DNA of 64,000 nt, taken from positions 44,227,325 through 44,291,324 of the forward strand of contig QCXZ01000064.1 of NCBI GenBank assembly GCA_025024175.1, written 5' to 3'. Made by a program: the position numbers and the translations under genes. The notes below the pieces were generated by a model, which saw only the letters and a list, made by a program, of their open reading frames with translations, made no database searches and was not told the DNA's origin. Shown here in pieces: positions 62,640 through 64,000 of this stretch (the stretch's first letter is position 1; every line of letters begins with the position of its first letter). This DNA comes from Rhyzopertha dominica. Its lineage: Eukaryota > Arthropoda > Insecta > Coleoptera > Bostrichidae.

Positions 62640-63210
62640 CTGGATCGAATGTAAACTCAATTTTAAATGGAATATCAGCCATATATGGGTCACTGAAGGA
62701 AATGAACAAATCGACTTTTTGCTTCAACAAAAATATATCAACGCAATTCATTAATTACATTTCTGTTGGGCTAAACAAAAGAAGACATAATTTATTACGA
62801 TCGACTACATTTTCTGCTGCAGGAAAAACTGGTGTTCAATAAAAAAATACTACGCACAAAACAAAGTAATATTTATTGTTTGGACAAAACACGAACAGTA
62901 ACAAAGATAAGCCAAGACAAAAATTACCCAGGTTTGGTCACAGCGTGGGTACGTATTGTTTTGTAGTAAATGGTACTTTGTTGAATCCCACTTTTATGGC
63001 AAAAGGAACGTTACTATTGAAAATTATACCTTTGCTATTCTGTGCAATGCTGAAAGCAAGTATAGAATTAAACTCTGTTTGGGTTCCTACAGCACGAGAC
63101 AAGTGAGGAATGATTGAGTTATTGGTTAAAATACCAAATGTATGTTTTATGGATCGGGAAGTAAAAATTAAATCTTTTGTTGGAAATGATGCATAAACAA
63201 AACATAGCAT
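62640..63210 (-). other. Unassigned coding-like region (two minus-strand frames)
   Basis: The 90-codon frame 63210-62938 reads 'TSRSIKHTFGILTNNSII', 'VGTQTEFNSILAFSIAQNSK' and 'VPFAIKVGFNKVPFTTKQ'. A second frame (62751-62640) reads 'DPYMADIPFKIEFTFDPDNK'. Both have a balanced, beta-rich amino acid mix unlike the surrounding AT-rich frames, and share a (V/I)PF.IK/E..F pattern. I do not recognise the family. It could be a fragment of a host gene beginning beyond the window, or TE debris. Confidence 0.25.
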
Positions 63211-64000
63211 TTATTTGGTGCTTCACGAGTTTCTTTAAATTTTGCGCAACAAATTTTATTACATGCAAAAATAGGAGTCCAATAATGTTCAGCAGCTCAA
63301 CATTGTGATCCACTTAAATTTGTGTATGTAAGTTTGTTTCTCTTCATTTTATTCCACAAAATGAGTGTGTAATGAAAAAGTGTATCGTAAGTTAGTAAAG
63401 ATTATAAAATTCACTATGTACTTATTTTATTGATAATTTATTTATTTATGGTAATCTCTTCACATCTTTCTGTTTTCAACCAAACCCATTTTTTTAGTAT
63501 TTAGGTATCCGTCGAAATAGTATGTTATTAATTTGGTGTAAGTATATGAGTTTAACTACTTAATTTTCCATTTAAACGCAGACGATAGAAAAAATATAGG
63601 TAACAGTTTCCTATAGATGATAGGTAATAGCTTTTATGGACCTCAACTGATTACTAAATTAGATAAATTAAAGCTTACCAGAGAAAGGTTAATTAATTGA
63701 TTATGACAAAGTATGGCTTTTTATGATACACAAATGAATACTTAAAGCATTTGTTTGTTTAACTGAAAAGAGTTTCATTATGTTGAAACTCATAGCAGGA
63801 AAGTCCAAAATTAGATTTTGTTAAACGTTGTTTCATAATGAAGCTTTAGAAATTGTTACCTTAGTATTTATATATTGTCAAGTGTAACGCAAACCTTAGT
63901 TGCATTTACCGAAATATCTGCTCATGTTGACCAAAAACAATATCGAAAGAATAAAACGAAATTTTAAGTATCCTTATAATTTAAATAAGTGACTGCAATG
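63211..64000. other. AT-rich terminal sequence
   Basis: No feature recognised. Confidence 0.5.

Overview
The window looks like AT-rich, repeat-dense insect nuclear DNA. Genes are split by long introns, isolated N calls suggest a draft assembly, and most of the sequence is transposable elements (TEs). The serine protease in the right half, with a signal peptide, one CUB domain and a trypsin domain, has an architecture best known from true bugs (Heteroptera). I therefore infer a hemipteran host, but nothing here fixes the species.

Two host genes can be assembled from splice-compatible exons. On the + strand, 473-6336 encodes a 292-aa CRAL-TRIO (alpha-tocopherol-transfer-protein-like) lipid carrier in four exons, with a 4.9-kb first intron and a poly(A) signal at 6476. 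On the - strand, 61909 down to 35385 encodes a secreted CUB plus trypsin-like serine protease of about 398 aa in six visible exons. Its catalytic His, Asp and Ser lie on three separate exons. Its introns range from about 52 bp to 11.7 kb and hold most of the TEs in the right half.

Left to right: a decayed hAT element with a BED-finger remnant lies in the CRAL-TRIO intron (984-2801). An apparently intact Ty3/gypsy retrotransposon follows (7010-12608), with matching 581-bp LTRs, a 4-bp target duplication, and open gag and pol. Next is an 8.7-kb Foldback/Mutator-like element (14163-22848). It consists entirely of roughly 147-bp tandem units in two opposed arms, is flanked by a perfect 9-bp target duplication, and carries a 2,425-bp higher-order duplication. 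The interval 22858-35200 is a graveyard: gypsy gag and protease pieces, a Tc1/mariner-type transposase end, a Penelope-like fragment with GIY-YIG coding and a 13-bp target duplication, a Helitron-like element, a CR1/jockey-like LINE, a TIR element, and an LTR element that has lost its RT and RNase H.

Inside the protease gene lie a gypsy 3' end with its LTR, a second gypsy remnant with a DSGAS protease motif, a roughly 107-bp satellite, and three TTAA-flanked (piggyBac-like) elements, two of them in inverted orientation. There is also a three-level nest in which a hAT element sits inside a Harbinger-like element, which itself split an R1/LOA-type LINE. The last 2 kb hold a tRNA-like (SINE) segment and two unassigned minus-strand reading frames.

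The two host genes show no operon-like or pathway link. The most distinctive object is the Foldback-type array with its 9-bp target duplication.
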